The notes: a model not told the origin generated them from the letters alone. Counted from the stretch's first letter, positions 1-11,727 are shown. The stretch: DNA of 64,000 nt from Adiantum capillus-veneris (GCA_014529385.2 CM043954.1:93359247-93423246), one strand, 5' to 3'. Numbers and translations are program-made.

Positions 1-123
1 GAGGCTTTTAGGAGTAAGTTGGTGGCGAGTGCAACGGGGGTAAAGAGGGGCCATGCCGCCGCTGAAGGCGGCGCCGTTTTACTAGTGTGGGTATAATATT
101 TTAGTACACGGTAGGTAGCCGTT

Positions 124-286
124 GTAGCTCTCCAAAGTACTTTCTTAAGTTTCTTTGAAATTTTGATGATGTTAGGCTAGTTGCAGCTTGCAAGAGTACT
201 TCTCCAAGAAAGCTCTCCAAAGGACTTTTTTAAGTTTCTTGGATGATGTTAGGCTAGTTGCAAGAGTAGTAGAGTACTTCTCCAAG
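124..286. repeat. Tandem duplication, about 80-bp unit x2
   Basis: Two adjacent copies share 'gctctccaaag', then a T-rich stretch, 'gatgatgttaggctagttg' and 'agagtacttctccaag'. The second copy has a small deletion and a few substitutions. No coding potential is seen. Confidence 0.8.
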
Positions 287-1691
287 TAAAATTTGCAAAA
301 CCATATTAGGATACTAGTATGACCGGCCGTCGAAGGCGGCCTCTCTATCTCTCCCCCTCTCTACCTCTTTATCGCGTGCAAAGGGGCTTGTTTTTGTTTT
401 GGACTTTAGCCTTCATGTTGCAGATTGTGAGACGTGTAAAGGGCTCCCCCTTCCGCCATATTATGTTAGTGGATAGTATATACTCCACTATTTGGGTTGT
501 GTGTGTTTTTTTTGTTTTTTGGGGGGGGGGGGGAGGGGGGTTCAAACACTATCTAACATGGGCTATGAGGGGTGGGATTGACAATAATGGTCCTCTGCGG
601 GAGTCTCAACGCGGATGGGCGGTCCAATAAAAAAAACCTCCCTTGTTTGCAGCTAGGCATTTTGAACCCAAAACCTCCTCCTTATGAGGCTCATGGCCTA
701 ACAAGGTCAGCCATGTGCATCATGTGATTTCAAAGGCAAGCATAAGATTTATAAATAAACTCGGGAGTCCACTCTCTCCTATCCTAAGTTACTAATTTTG
801 TCCTTGTTTACTTTTAAAAATATGATGACGCTGTGTCTCTCGTGATTCTAGCTCGGAGTTCTTCACCATGGATCCCATGGCTAGGGCTTCATTTAATACC
901 TTGTGTTAGAAAGTGTTGAGGGAGGGGCAAGGGGCTTAAGAGTTTTGATGTACCCTAGTGTTAAGGAAAGTCTTTTTTTTCTAAATGGTTAGGGGGTTCC
1001 TCCTTGTCAAGATCCAATCCGGGAACAATAGTAGAATTTTTTAATTTGCACAATTTTGAGCTATTTTATCTGGTTTTCTTCCCTTTACCATGGTTTGCAA
1101 TCAACTAAATCTCAATTTTCAATAGACTCAAGACTAAGCTGATACAAACCTTTCTCGAACACTGCTTACCATCCATCTCCACTAACTGTACGTCAAAGGG
1201 GTGTAGACCTCTTACCCCTTTCCTTGTGTGTGTATGTGTGTGTGTGAGTGAGTGAAGGAGAAGTTCCATAAGCATCACTTCTTTCCAATCTAACAAATTA
1301 CCCCCTCTCATGTGGGGGGTACCTTAAGAGCATATAGAGAGGCTCTTTCCTATGTGGCTCCATGCTTCCACCTCATAGAGATATTGGGTATGTATAGTAT
1401 CATTGATAATTTTAACTTTTTTATAGCCATCTTAATTAATAATTGAGCTTAAAATTTTGAAAGGAGAGGATATTCACGTGTCACTCTCTCATTCATTTCA
1501 AGAACCTTGAGAAACATTTGGTTTGAAATGCAAAAGTGAAAGGTAAGTCAAAAGTCATTTTGGTTTGAAATGTAAAACTGAAGGGTAAGTAGTAAGTCCT
1601 TGTGAGAGTAGAAAATGAAAAGATTTAGTTTTGAGAAGTCTAATAGTAAAAAAAAGAAAGACTTATTTTTGACTTCTTAGTTCTCTCATAA
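287..1691. other. Spacer without recognisable gene
   Basis: This stretch holds a G13 run (521-533), a TG-rich microsatellite near 1226-1246 and AT-rich DNA. The short open frames show no family motif, and the one at 319-630 gains its length by reading through the G run. Between about 640 and 720 there is a 'gaacccaaaacctcc'-type stretch resembling widespread plant repeat remnants, but I could not assign it. Confidence 0.5.
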
Positions 1692-1786
1692 AGTCACAAT
1701 ACTTAGTATATATATATTTATATCATTTAAACTCTTTAAAGTCATAATATTTAGTATATATATATTTATATCATTTAAACTCTTTA
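1692..1786. repeat. Tandem duplication, 48-bp AT-rich unit x2
   Basis: Two copies contain 'ttagtatatatatattta' followed by 'tatcatttaaactcttta', with 1-3 differences between them. No function is apparent. Confidence 0.85.
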
Positions 1787-1979
1787 GCAAGGTCGTGGAG
1801 TTTCACTCTAATCTTCAATTTTGAAAGGTGATTACTTGAAAGGTGATTACTTTTGTTTTTGTAAAGAGTGATTCTAGTACTCACAGCTTCGAGTATAATT
1901 TTAAATGTCGTTGATTTTAAGCTAAATATTGTATAGTGTCATCTTCATAGTGTCATTGATTTTAAGTTAAACATTGTAA

Positions 1980-1994
1980 AGTGTCATTGATTTT
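1980..1994. repeat. Candidate LINE-1 target-site duplication, left copy
   Basis: The sequence agtgtcattgatttt lies directly outside the LINE-1 A-tail. The same 15 bases recur at 4762-4776 and 4820-4834. Similar copies at 1905-1980 mean the host site was already a local repeat, so the match alone does not prove duplication. Confidence 0.55.
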
Positions 1995-2243
1995 TTTGTT
2001 ATAGCAAAACTCACAATTGTGAGTGGATTATATTGAGTAGCCCAAAAAATTACAAGGTTTTGTCATGCTCATGTTAAGCCATGACAACATCTAGGGATCA
2101 TAATTACAATGGGTATTATGGTAGCCACCCCTACCACTCCGTCTCATTCTGATATCTTTTATTTATCGATGGCCAAGATTTGCCTCTATCCTAGGTATTC
2201 CATCTGCTAACAACAAGGCACAAGTAGTCCTAGACCAATCCTC

Positions 2244-2947
2244 TTAGTATTGCTTGCACTCGAGTGCCCATATTAGCACTTTGCTTTCTTGTATAATTTT
2301 TGCGAAGCTTGCCACCTCAAATCCTCCTTCAAAAACATAGCAGTTCCTTGTCTGCCATACATTATGAAAGAAGAAGTATCTGACGATCTGAGTGTTGACG
2401 AGGAGTGCATGACTACCTGAATTTTTCCCTCCAAGGCATAGGTCAGTCTTGAAAAAACTAATTTTCCATGTTCTTTGGACCCACTCGCATACTTTCCTTG
2501 TGAGGCCTTTTATAGCTGGGCAGTCCATGAATAGGTGGGCAAGATCTTCACTAGCTTACCTGCACCCCAAGCATCGATCTGACCCAATCCCTCTCTACTG
2601 AATCTTCACCCCCATCGGTAAAGCACCCCAAACAACCTTCCATAAGAAAACCTTCATGTACTGCGGAACCTTTGGCTTCCAAATGTTCTCCATTACATAC
2701 TCCCACCTTTCCTCCGGCCATTGCTTTTCCATAGCTTGTTAAGGGGGCTAGACCAATTCTTCTTTTGCATCATTGTCTGATAAATGCTTTTAGTATGGGG
2801 TTTCCACAATAGACTGCTTCCGGGCCATTTCCAGGCATTCCAGTCCAACTCCGAATCACAGATTGGCATCACTAGATTGCCAAGCTCTTTCATCACTTTG
2901 TGGACAAGCAAGACCTCCAAGCTATTAAGTTGGTATTGGACAACCAT
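2244..2947 (-). pseudogene. LINE-1 ORF2 C-terminal zf-RVT-like region
   Basis: Two out-of-frame segments (2693-2947 and 2244-2528) follow the RT on the minus strand. The first contains 'WKWPGSSLLWKPHTKSIYQ', resembling the domain just after plant LINE RT. The second contains 'FFFHNVWQTRNCYVFEGG', like the 'W..W..RN...F' ending common in zf-RVT proteins. The cysteine/histidine cluster itself is not clearly preserved. The region is broken by stops and non-functional. Confidence 0.6.
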
Positions 2948-3035
2948 AAGGTCAATGGTTTTCCAACTCTTGTTGCCACTGTCCCAAAAGTGCTCAAGCC
3001 AGTTCAGACCCTTATTGTTCAGCTTCCTGGCTGTC

Positions 3036-3539
3036 TCAATCCAATAGGGATTTTGTGGCGGATCTAACTTTGGAGAGCCAGAGGGACCAATGCAGGATGG
3101 AGTTCTTGAAGTATGTGGCTTCTTCCCCCCACTTTAAGACTCCTACTGCTCTATTGCATTTTCTTACCAATTCTCGTGAACTGCCCCCCAGTCTTAAGGT
3201 AGACCACACCAAGGCTAACAGTTTGTCATGAATCTCCACCCCTCTCCACTTTCCACCCTTCGAGCCAAGTTTAGCTGCTTCTATCATATCTCTGATCATG
3301 ACAGTCCAAACTTGATTTTGTTTAGCCAAGGAAACAACAAATTTGGCGTAACAAGCTTCTGCATGGGCCACAGGGTTGAGAATTCCGAGGCCTCCTTGAT
3401 TCCCCAGCCGAGCAACTGATTCCCAACGGGCCCATTGCCATGGCCTGGAAGATTTCGCGTTATTTTTCCATAAAAATATTTTTACTGGTTTTAAGAACTC
3501 AACACTTAGCCATCTTGAGAAGTGGGCTAGTGAAGGCAA
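3036..3539 (-). pseudogene. LINE-1 ORF2, region after the RT core
   Basis: The minus-strand frame carries 'FLWKNNAKSSRPWQWARWE' and then 'GGLGILNPVAHAEACYAKF'. This is the conserved 'F.W......W..v..P...GGLGi' block lying between RT and zf-RVT in plant L1 ORF2. It sits directly downstream of the RT-core fragment but in another frame. In an active element it belongs to the same polypeptide that binds the RNA template and performs target-primed reverse transcription. Confidence 0.8.
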
Positions 3540-3631
3540 TATAAGGAATCATAAAGGCATTCATCACTCTTATCCGACTTGGGAATGGGAGAAGAGTGTA
3601 CTCCCACCTACTCATTTTTGTTTTGATTTTT

Positions 3632-4210
3632 TCAAGCACCCACTCGAATCTTTGCTTGTGAGTTACATCCACCCCTTAAGGGGGCTCCTAGATGTCTAAA
3701 GATATTCCCTTTTGTGACAATCTCCCCCAACCAGACAGAAGGGTCAAATGAGTCATTTTCCGATAGGGAAATCATCCTTGACTTCTCTATATTACACTGG
3801 GACCCCGAAGCTACTGAGAACATTTGTAAAATCTCCAGAGCTTTTCTAATGACCTGGGGGCACTCCTTCAAGAAGAGGAGAGAATCGTCTGCAAAAATTT
3901 TTGCCAGGAGTTGGCAATTTCCTGGTAAAACAAAGCCTTGCACCTCCCCTCGTTCAGCACTAGCTTCAAGCGTCGTGATTAGAGGATGTGATCCCATGGC
4001 AAAAAGTAGGGGGGCCAGAGGGCATCCCTGCTTAATAGACCTTTTGACCTCAAAGGAGCCCACAATTCTATCATTGAATAGGAGCTCTAACAGACTTCCA
4101 ACCCCCATTACACGAACCAACTGACAGAGGCATGGCTCAAAGCCTAGAGCTTCCATGATGGCTTCTATATATGTCCATGTTATTCTATCATAGGCCTTGT
4201 CCATGTCCAA
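3632..4210 (-). pseudogene. LINE-1 ORF2 reverse transcriptase core
   Basis: RT_nLTR motifs are visible in order. 'MDMDKAYDRITW' (residues 1-12) is the first catalytic aspartate block. 'IKQGCPLAPLLFAMGS' (about 59-74) is the template/primer block. 'IFADDSLLFL' (about 105-114) is the catalytic F-A-D-D box, and 'HLGAP' near 175 is the distal block. The catalytic residues are retained, but the frame closes on both sides. The frame start here is an internal methionine, not a real start. The enzyme would copy LINE RNA at a nicked chromosomal target. Confidence 0.9.
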
Positions 4211-4431
4211 CTGCAGCAGAATGCACTCCTACTTTGTGACATTTGCGTATTCTATGCCCACCATTGCTGCCAAGATGTTATCGTAAATGAACTTCCTTTT
4301 ATGAAACCATGTTGATGGGGGGAGATGATCTTGGTTAGTAAGGGGGCCAGTCTGAGGGCCACTGCTTTAGCTATAATTTTGTAGGCCACCGACATCATCG
4401 TTATAGGGCGCCAATGTTTCAGTTTAGAACA

Positions 4432-4700
4432 TCAGATCTGTTTTGGGATGGGCTTGATAAGCCCTCTCTTCACACTTGTTTCCAACGACCCTTCGACCAT
4501 GGCTTTATTGGCCAACCTTGTGATTGGGGCCTTGAGATCATCCCAAAATTCTCTATAGAATTCCACCGTCATCCCATCCCAACCAGGGGATTTTTCCTTG
4601 CCAAGGGCTTGCAATGCTAGTGAACATTCATCTTCGGAAAATGCCCATTCCAAGTTAATAGCTTCTGATTGGGGAATTTCCTTCTTGACACTCTGAAGTA
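4432..4700 (-). pseudogene. LINE-1 ORF2, N-terminal RT segment
   Basis: The minus-strand peptide contains 'ALGKEKSPGWDGMTVEFYRE' followed by 'FWDDL', the classic block immediately N-terminal to the RT fingers in plant L1 ORF2. Upstream in the same frame (4700-4959) the peptide becomes host repeat sequence, so the LINE insert ends near 4740-4750. Confidence 0.85.
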
Positions 4701-4761
4701 AGGTCCCTCTGGCTTCTTCCACTTCTTGGGACTGGGTCTCCGGTCGTCCAATAAAAGGGAT

Positions 4762-4834
4762 AGTGTCATTGATTTTAAGTAAAATATTGTAGAGTCTTCG
4801 GCGGTCCAATAAAAGGGATAGTGTCATTGATTTT
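4762..4834. repeat. Host motif repeats flanking the LINE-1 5' end
   Basis: Two copies of agtgtcattgatttt lie at 4762-4776 and 4820-4834, each followed by AGTAAAATATTGTAGAGT-like sequence. They match the motif outside the LINE 3' end at 1980-1994. Together they mark the pre-insertion host repeat and the probable target-site duplication. Confidence 0.6.
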
Positions 4835-5906
4835 AGTAAAATATTGTAGAGTATCTTGCCGTCAAAATTTGCAAAAGGATGTGAAAAATTCTCTTCTTTG
4901 GTTGTGGGAAGAAGAAGAATCCAAAACCAAGAAATTCTAGTTTGCACACAAATAACCAAATTTTGCTATCTAAAAGAAGTTTGGAAAGCTAAGAACTCTC
5001 GAGTCTCTAAGAGAAACTTAATTATTTGATAAGGTCAGCTGTGCAAGCCACAAAATGGAAACATGCACTATATGATCTGGTTGTGCCCTTAAGGAAGAAA
5101 ATGAATCTCTCACTTATAAATTATGTAGTCCTTTTTTGGAAAAGTTGTCCCCTCAAGGCAACATGTGTAGTGGGTGAAGTCATTGTATATTCTCTGTTGA
5201 GTTAATATAACATCTCCCCTCACAATTTTGAGTACGAAAAGAAAGTTAAATATTTGTTGCCATAAGGCCTTAGTAAACATAGAATTCTCGGTAGCAATTG
5301 TCTCTCGGTAGCAATTGGAGAAAGCTTGTCAATTTGGAAAGGAAAAAATGGTGCCCCTTGTTTTGGTGTTGCTTGCATGGGTCAACTAGCAGGTGGTAGG
5401 TGCGGTTGGTCTCCTTAAGCGTCTTAGTCAAGACTAGGTCTTGTTAAACCCATGCTATTGGTTGTTTGTGATGACTATCCCGTGATCTTGTCTCTCTTGT
5501 TCGGGCCTATGGATACTTCTTTGGGTGCATTTGCTTTGCTGGCTCCTATGGACTCCTGCGCAGGTTCCTATCTTGACTTTGTTTTGGATGGTCTCGTCTC
5601 TTTTACTGGTTGATTTGGGCATAGCTTTCCATGTATGAGGGGCTCTTTGTGGTGGCACCCAGACTTCCCTTGCTTGTATGTTATGGTCTGATGTAGTGGG
5701 TTAATGGCTTACTTGTAAAAAGCCAGTCCTTATGGACTGATATGATTGGTGGTTAGATCTTTGTGTCCCCCATGGTAGCTGTATGGATGGGGCTTTCTCT
5801 ACATCTATTTGTGGTTTTATATAATATATTATCCCTCTCAAAATTGTAAAAATAGAAAAGATTGTTGAATAAGGCAACATGACAAAGCTAATGTTTTTTT
5901 CTACGT
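4835..5906. other. Spacer between the two LINEs
   Basis: No gene is supported. The segment at about 5650-5850 (TG-rich, ending in an AT-rich 'ttatataatatatta') has the look of a plus-strand LINE 3' UTR, but no coding part adjoins it. Confidence 0.4.
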
Positions 5907-6532
5907 TTTTTTTCCCATAAAAACATTGGGAAATATATTAGAGAGAGCAAAAAAGAGTACAAAGACCACTAGGGATACAAAGGGCATAGGGAACTTGGAT
6001 TAGAGCAGATAAAGGGGGGGGGGGGGGATATCTAGGACAGGTGATTGAAATGAAGCATGAATTACAAAGGGGTGGGTGAATAGGGGTGCAAGGGAGACTG
6101 ATACAAAGAAGCAGATTGGATAGCCGACAAGGGGGAGTTAAGGAAGGAAAAATATGGCCTCCTGAATATCCTCCATGAAAGTGATTGAGAGAGAATGACC
6201 AGTTGTAAGGCCTCCCTAGTTTTGTTCATATTCTCGGCCGCCATGTTGATGAGAGTGGGTGGTTTAAGCTCCACTCAATTGGATTGCTTTTGTGCATCGC
6301 CCAAGGACCTGTAGTATTTGCCGATGTCCATCAAGATTAGATTTTGTATGTTGTAAGTTGTAACTTTGGCATGTTTGGTTTGAATCACTTGCAAGTTAAA
6401 CCCAAGTAATAGGCATTTCAGATCTTGAAAAAGATAATCTTATTTTATTTATTTCTACATAAAACATAGGATTTTCTCTCTTATTCTATTATGGCATGAG
6501 GAGAGGATTCTGATGCAGTCCCCAAGAAGAAA

Positions 6533-6784
6533 CTATTTCCATGTGGGGGTGAACTTAAACACCGATACCAAAGGGAGAGTGATGGTTTTGTAATGGGGGT
6601 AGTTGAGGAAGAGATGGGGAAGAGTTTCAACTTTGAGGTGGAATCTTGAGCAGAGGCCATCTAAAAGAGCAGCTTGTAGGCTTTTGTCACCTGTCCACAT
6701 TGCTCTATGGAGGATTAGCATAGAAGAATGGACTTTTTGGCCTGGATGATGGGGTCCCATATTTTGGAAAATTTGAAGGTCCAT
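6533..6784 (-). pseudogene. LINE-2 zf-RVT-like domain remnant
   Basis: The peptide includes 'ILHRAMWTGDKSLQAALLDG' and 'KVETLPHLFLNYPHYKTI'. The second matches the usual 'C..C...ET..HLFl.CP....iW' pattern, with the zinc-binding cysteines replaced (RF for the first pair, N for the later C). It is therefore recognisable as zf-RVT but unlikely to bind zinc. It lies downstream of the RT on the same strand. Confidence 0.7.
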
Positions 6785-7742
6785 TGTCTCCTATCCAAGG
6801 AGATCATCCAGATCGGGTTGAGGATGGTGTGGAGGGAAGGGGAAATTGGGCGAAAGGGTCATTGGGGGTGGGCTAGAGTGAATCCACCTACCCACCCAAA
6901 TGCCTTGACTGGTACCTCGCCTATGTTTGAGAGTTTCCACGACTCTCCACGAGGAAACTGGGAAGTTCTCATCTCAATTAAGGTCCCATGGCTAGAGAGG
7001 GGTTGAGATTAGGAGCTCCCATGGCTAGAGAGGGGTTGAGAGTAGGAGCTCATCAATTGTTTTCCACCTATGCTCAAAGCGATTTTGGAGGTCACCTTAG
7101 TGCTCATGCCTTTGTTGTGGATTTTGAGAGATGAAAGCCTGACTTCTTGGGATTGATGCAAATCCCATTTGACCATGATGTTGATTTTGAATCAGTTCCA
7201 TGATGACTAGAGGGATTTAAGGATATCCGAGACTTTGGTCTTAAATTCAAACGGGGTGGAGAAGATGGAGACCTAGGAGAAATTCTTCTAGCCTTTGTGA
7301 CGCACCAAGGAGAACTCTTGCAAATGGTGGAAGATGAGGATTTCCCACTCCGAGTCTGGGTTGGTGAGATCTCTAGTGATCTACTTGACTGTAAGCTTGT
7401 CATCCCAAATTGAGATGTCCCAAATCCCTAATCCTTCTTGCATCAAATGGAACATTTGACTTTAGCCAATTTCTTGAAGGGTCCTCCTAAACATAGAAAG
7501 TCCTTGAAGTAGGAACTCACTTGTTGGAGGTGGGAGTCAGGAGGTCTCCATAGTAGGAGAGGAAGAACATGATATAAGCAGAGAGGAAATGATTGATGAT
7601 GATGGCTCTACCAGCTAGTGAGAGTTGGAGGCTAGCCCATTTATAGAGTTTATCTTTGAACCTAGAAAAAACCCATTCCCAGTGTTGCTTCAAGGAAACC
7701 TGGAATTCAAAAGGAATCCCCAGTAGTATGAAGATCTCCCCT

Positions 7743-8667
7743 TCATTGATGATCTTTCAACCCTGTTGGATAAGCCAACTGGGACTTGGAAGCCGTGATT
7801 CCAGTTTTGCTATCATTCACTCTGGAGCCTGAAGCTAGGCAGAAAGTTTCCATGGCTGCCCAAAATTGCATGAGGGAGAACTCATCATTGGCAAGGAGCA
7901 CGTTGGTGTCATCAGAAAACTGCAAGAGGCATTGATGGCCGTTGTTATCAGGGAGGGGAATCCCTTTAATGGTCCCTTGTTCCAGCTTGCCTTTAATCAG
8001 TCAGTTAAGGCCATCAACTCCAATAAGGAAAAGAAGAGGAGCTAAAGGACACCCTTGCCTCACCAATATGTTGACCTCAAAGTACTGAGACAGAGTGCCA
8101 TTGAGGGAGACCTTGGCTCTGGCATTACCAAATAGGGTGGCTGCATATCTAATAAGGTTGGGCCAAAAACCCATTATTTCTAGAATTTGGAGGATAAAAG
8201 ACCACTCTAGCTGATCACATGCCTTATCAAAGTTGATCTTGACGAACACATAGTCTAAGCCATTTTCTTTCGCATGATCTATTCCTTCCCATAGGGAGAT
8301 AACTACTTCAAGTATTCTCCTGCCCTTGATGAAGCCTTTTTGTTCAGAGCATAGACACTTCATAAGTACTGGGGTAATCGTGTTGGCGATGGCTTTGGAG
8401 AAAATCTTGTACCCTATTGTGGGCATGGTAAGGGGTCTCCAATTGCTTAGCTTATCCTTGCTACCTTGCTTATGAAGCAACTTGATGATGCATGTGTTGA
8501 ATGAAATAAGGAGAGCCTAAAATGGAAGAGATTAATTCCAGACCAGCAAGAGCATTGGGGCCATGGTGTCCTTGAAGGTTGAGAAAAACTCTACAGGTAG
8601 TCTGTTGATGCCTGGGGTTTTCATTGGCTGAAGGTCCTCTATGGCAATGTAAATGTCCTAGATTCAT
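7743..8667 (-). pseudogene. LINE-2 reverse transcriptase
   Basis: Two main segments. At 8001-8480 there are 'WRPLTMPTIGYKIFSKAIAN', 'SEQKGFIKGRRILE', 'VKINFDKACDQLEW' (first catalytic Asp block; usual Tyr replaced by Cys) and 'VRQGCPLAPLLFLIGVDGL'. At 7743-7925 there are 'MQFSDDTNVLL' (catalytic F-S-D-D) and 'ETFCLASGSRVNDSKTG'. Between 8480 and 8667 the expected N-terminal block is degraded; 'PMTLMALTGLE'-like residues appear only across frameshifts. The motif order and spacing are those of plant L1 ORF2. Frame breaks near 7990 and 8480 abolish function. Confidence 0.9.
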
Positions 8668-9199
8668 AGAGGTTGATCTACCACAACTTCAAGCTTGGGG
8701 GGCACTAATGATGTCTTGTGGGACCAAACAAGATTCTTGGCTTGCTAGATTTCTTGGTCCATGCTTTTGGGGGGAAGAAGAGAGCCTCGAAAATGGCTTT
8801 TTACATACTCGAGGTTTTCTTGTTATGAGGAAGTCCTACCTTGGGGGATAAGCAAGAGAGAGATAAAGTCTCTCTCTTGCTTCTTCCTGAGAAATTTGAA
8901 CATTTTCTTAGAGGGCTATCGATTTGACCGTCCCACCATTCCCTGAAGAACATGGAGGCTTGTTTGGTGGCAAGGTCTTTCTTGTTTTTGAGCTTTCTTT
9001 TGTTTTCAACTATCTAATTTTGGATGACGAGGTTTGTAGAAGAAGAGGATTCTAGTTTTTAGAGGGTTTGATATATTTTTTTCCTTATTCTTTTTTGGAT
9101 GTTAGAGACCTCTTTCTTGAAGTTGATAAGGGTGACTTGAGTTTCTCTTGAGTGCTTCCTAAACTAGGAGGTCCAGATGTTCTTTACGGCATGCTGGAC

Positions 9200-9955
9200 A
9201 ACTTACAACTTGAATGACATGGGATTAGTGTGAAACCAATGCTTTCTGACCTTCCTAGCCTTGTTGTCAATGGTGGTGATCAAGGGGTAGTGGTCTAAGA
9301 TGCAAGAGTTGATATGTACTTTGGGCTTTGATCGATTGAAGGATCCTGCCATCGAGGATTTGATGTAGCATCATCAAGTCTGGCTTTTTTGGAGAGGGGG
9401 CCCAAAGAGTAGTTTTGCCAAGAGAATTGACTCATCTGCCCCTTGTTCCAAAGGTCAAGCTAGGCATTAAGATATTCCCAAGGGGTTTTTTCAGATCCAT
9501 CCAGTACTTTACCTAGCTTTTTGTATCATTTGTCGAGATATTCCACCATGTTGAGTCCCCCATCATAATGAGTTCCCCTTGAAGAGCATGAAGCGAATCC
9601 CAAAGGAATGTTCTTTGTGAGCCACCTGCATAGATGGAGACCACCGTGTTACAAATAGGTTGGGAAATTGGGATGGATACCTAGTTTGGCCCAGTCAGAG
9701 AGGCTGCTTTATTCATCTGGAATTAATGTGGAATTCCAATTGCAGTGCCACCTAAACCTCTATTGTGGGAGGAGATAATCCACTTACGCTGTTTGGAGAT
9801 AGTGTCTAAGCATTGATGAAGCTCTACCTCTAAGGTTTTAACCTCATGTAGGGCAATGATGTCGACAAAATTGTCTTGAGCTATGATTGAATCTTGCACA
9901 CTTTAAGGGGATCGGAGAGTCCCTTTATGTTCCATGTGAGGAGCTTCATTCATGG
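9200..9955 (-). pseudogene. LINE-2 apurinic endonuclease-like (EEP) domain
   Basis: Reading the minus strand across frameshifts gives 'LLTWNIKGLSDPLKVCKIQS' (start of an L1 endonuclease: W-N-I-x-G-L), then 'DNFVDIIALHEVKT' (catalytic Glu block), 'SSHNRGLGGTAIGIP' and 'GELIMMGDS' (GDxN-like block). In active L1s this domain nicks the target. The homologous stretch in the second block is 46981-47880, with the same motifs. Confidence 0.75.
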
Positions 9956-10222
9956 GCTTTCTTGTCTTTCCTATTCTTTTTAGGGGTGGATTTGGAAGGA
10001 GTGTTTGAGACCACACGTGAGCATTTATTATCTTTTTGGACCTCCATGGGGGAGGGCTTGGGGGTGAGGGATGGATGTTTTCTTTGTTAGCTAATGGGGG
10101 GGGGGGGGGGACCTGGTTTATATCGATTATCATGCTATCGTCTAGCTTGTTGACTTGGGTTTCAAGTGAGGGAGGGAGAGATTCCTCGTCCTTAGATTTT
10201 AAATCTATGGACTTAAGAGACT

Positions 10223-10836
10223 TCACTTTACTCGTAAAAAGGGAGGGATTCTAGGACTACAAATTGGTAGGGTTGGTGATTTTTGGGGTTGGGATTGTCC
10301 TTTCTCTTGTCGGCCTAAGGAGAGGAGTTTGTGTTGTAGGGGGGAGCAGTGTTGACTTGAGGGTAAGGGGGAGAGGCGAATGGGGGACGGGGGGGGGGGG
10401 GGAGTGGATGTTTGAGGAAATTTTACTATGTAGTTTTTGATGTAGTTGCCTTTTTCTCGACAATGGAAAGATGCTGTGGGGAGATACTTGTATTGCAGAG
10501 GTTGCTCAAAGCATTCTCCATCATTGCAGATGTCAATGGCAGAGCCGAAAGATCTATCGAGATGTCCATTTTGATGAGGACTTGGGGATGCCACAAGGGA
10601 AAGGAATTCGACCTTGGCTTGGTGCCAAGAACATTGCCTAACTTTAAGCCCATTGCACCCATGTGTGTATCGTAGTGGAGGGTCAAGTTTGGAAATTGAA
10701 CCCAAACAGGGTAGTTGGTAAGGTCAAAGCGCTTGGGGTGAAGTCTTTGTTCCACATGAGCAAGTTGAGGGGAGAAGGTTTGATTATCCATTGTCCATAG
10801 CTGAGGACGTTGGAGAGGGGGAATGTGGAGATCACT
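10223..10836 (-). pseudogene. LINE-2 ORF1: DUF4283-like RNA-binding domain plus CCHC knuckle
   Basis: Two overlapping frames encode 'HPKRFDLTNYPVWVQFPNLT', 'HMGAMGLKLGNVLGTK' and 'VLIKMDISIDLSALP'. This is the DUF4283-type gag-like domain of plant LINE ORF1. It is followed by 'CFHCREKGNYIKNY', a knuckle whose His and last Cys are changed to Asn and Tyr. A proline-rich tail follows, produced by C runs. ORF1 proteins coat LINE RNA. The upstream part of the frame (10837-10875) is LTR sequence, so the N-terminus is missing. Two G runs (10096-10110, 10389-10402) interrupt the tail. Confidence 0.8.
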
Positions 10837-11727
10837 TGAAACACACACACAATTACCCCTATATATATAGCTCAAGGTATCTAGAGCACCATTGTCCTCT
10901 CAAAAAACACCTTTCTGAAGGCAAATCACACTAGCAAGACCTCGCTTTCACACTTCCCAATGCACACACAACCAACAAGATCACCACACCACGCACATGC
11001 ATCATTGCAATCCATTCCAATAGCTCCAACTCACAGAACACCTCTTACTCACTCTCTCTATACACAGACACCATTGGTTTGGGGGGGCACACACTTCCTT
11101 AGACAACATCACGGAACAAAGCAAGAGGAGGAGAAAGAGGGGGGGAAGGGGGAAATACACATTGCATGGAATGAAGCGGGCTTGATCTTGATTAGAAAAG
11201 CACTTACAACCTTCAAAGCACCATCACCATGGCTATTTTTGACAAGAAACGCTTGCTCTTGCCTTCACGGGAACCATATACCCTCAAATCTCTTTTCTTG
11301 GCTTTATAGGCACTCCCTCTATAACAAAAGCTCTTTGTCTCCCTTCAAAAAAGACCCCCAAAACGTTTGTTCCAAAACCGTTATACATGTGCTTTTTACA
11401 TATTTTGGCAACTCGCCTCCCAGTGGTCCATCCAACCACTTCAATAAGAAATTCTTTGAGGGTATTGCCCTCTTGTGTTCCAAGCATCACATAGGATCTC
11501 CACTTTACCAATAGCATCCGACATTGCTGTTCCCCAAGAAGGTAACTTTATCCTCAATAAAAGGGAGGGGGCCATATGGGCACCCCCGTGTGAACATCAC
11601 TCGAAAAGGCGGCACCAAACAATTGATGCACCCACAAGCACCACCAAAGGGACTTCCAACAAGCTTAGAAAGTTGCCCATGTAGCACCCTTGTGCGCTTG
11701 CATGTGAGGGGGGGGAGGGAGTCATTG

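Larger units (their letters stand above)
1995..4750 (-). mobile_element. LINE-1: 5'-truncated plant L1-type non-LTR retrotransposon
   Basis: On the minus strand, fragments appear in the order expected of plant L1 ORF2: RT N-terminal segment, RT core, post-RT 'GGLGI' region and zf-RVT-like tail. The element ends at a T run (A tail on the coding strand) near 1990-1997. The endonuclease and ORF1 are absent, so the copy is 5' truncated inside ORF2, as target-primed reverse transcription often leaves. Stops and frameshifts separate every fragment, so it is dead. The roughly 250 bases at 1998-2243 are the expected 3' UTR. Both ends abut copies of the same short host motif (see the repeats at 1980-1994 and 4762-4776). 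Confidence 0.85.
5907..10836 (-). mobile_element. LINE-2: long plant L1-type LINE, truncated in ORF1
   Basis: A minus-strand element of about 4.9 kb. From 5' to 3' it has ORF1 (10836-10223), endonuclease (about 9955-9200), RT (about 8667-7743), zf-RVT-like tail (about 6784) and a 3' end with a T run at about 5907-5914. The 3' end reads 'CTCTCTAATATATTTCCCAA' on the coding strand, typical of plant L1s. ORF1 is cut at 10836, where a long terminal repeat begins. The same junction occurs in the second block copy (48764/48765), so it predates the duplication. A G14 run lies at 6014-6027 in the 3' UTR. Many frameshifts make it inactive. Confidence 0.85.

Noticed and set aside
319-630. 103-codon plus-strand open frame
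   Set aside because: It reads through a G13 run, shows no motif and has no conserved counterpart.
640-720. tRNA-like or SINE B-box-like stretch
   Set aside because: The only tRNA resemblance is a 'gaacccaaaacc' string. No cloverleaf, A box or terminal tail could be drawn.
5455-5658. Small minus-strand frame and possible plus-strand LINE 3' UTR
   Set aside because: No adjoining LINE coding sequence and no motif; too weak to annotate as an element.
10960-11514. 184-codon plus-strand frame
   Set aside because: It lies wholly inside a long terminal repeat, and the other LTR copies do not keep the frame.
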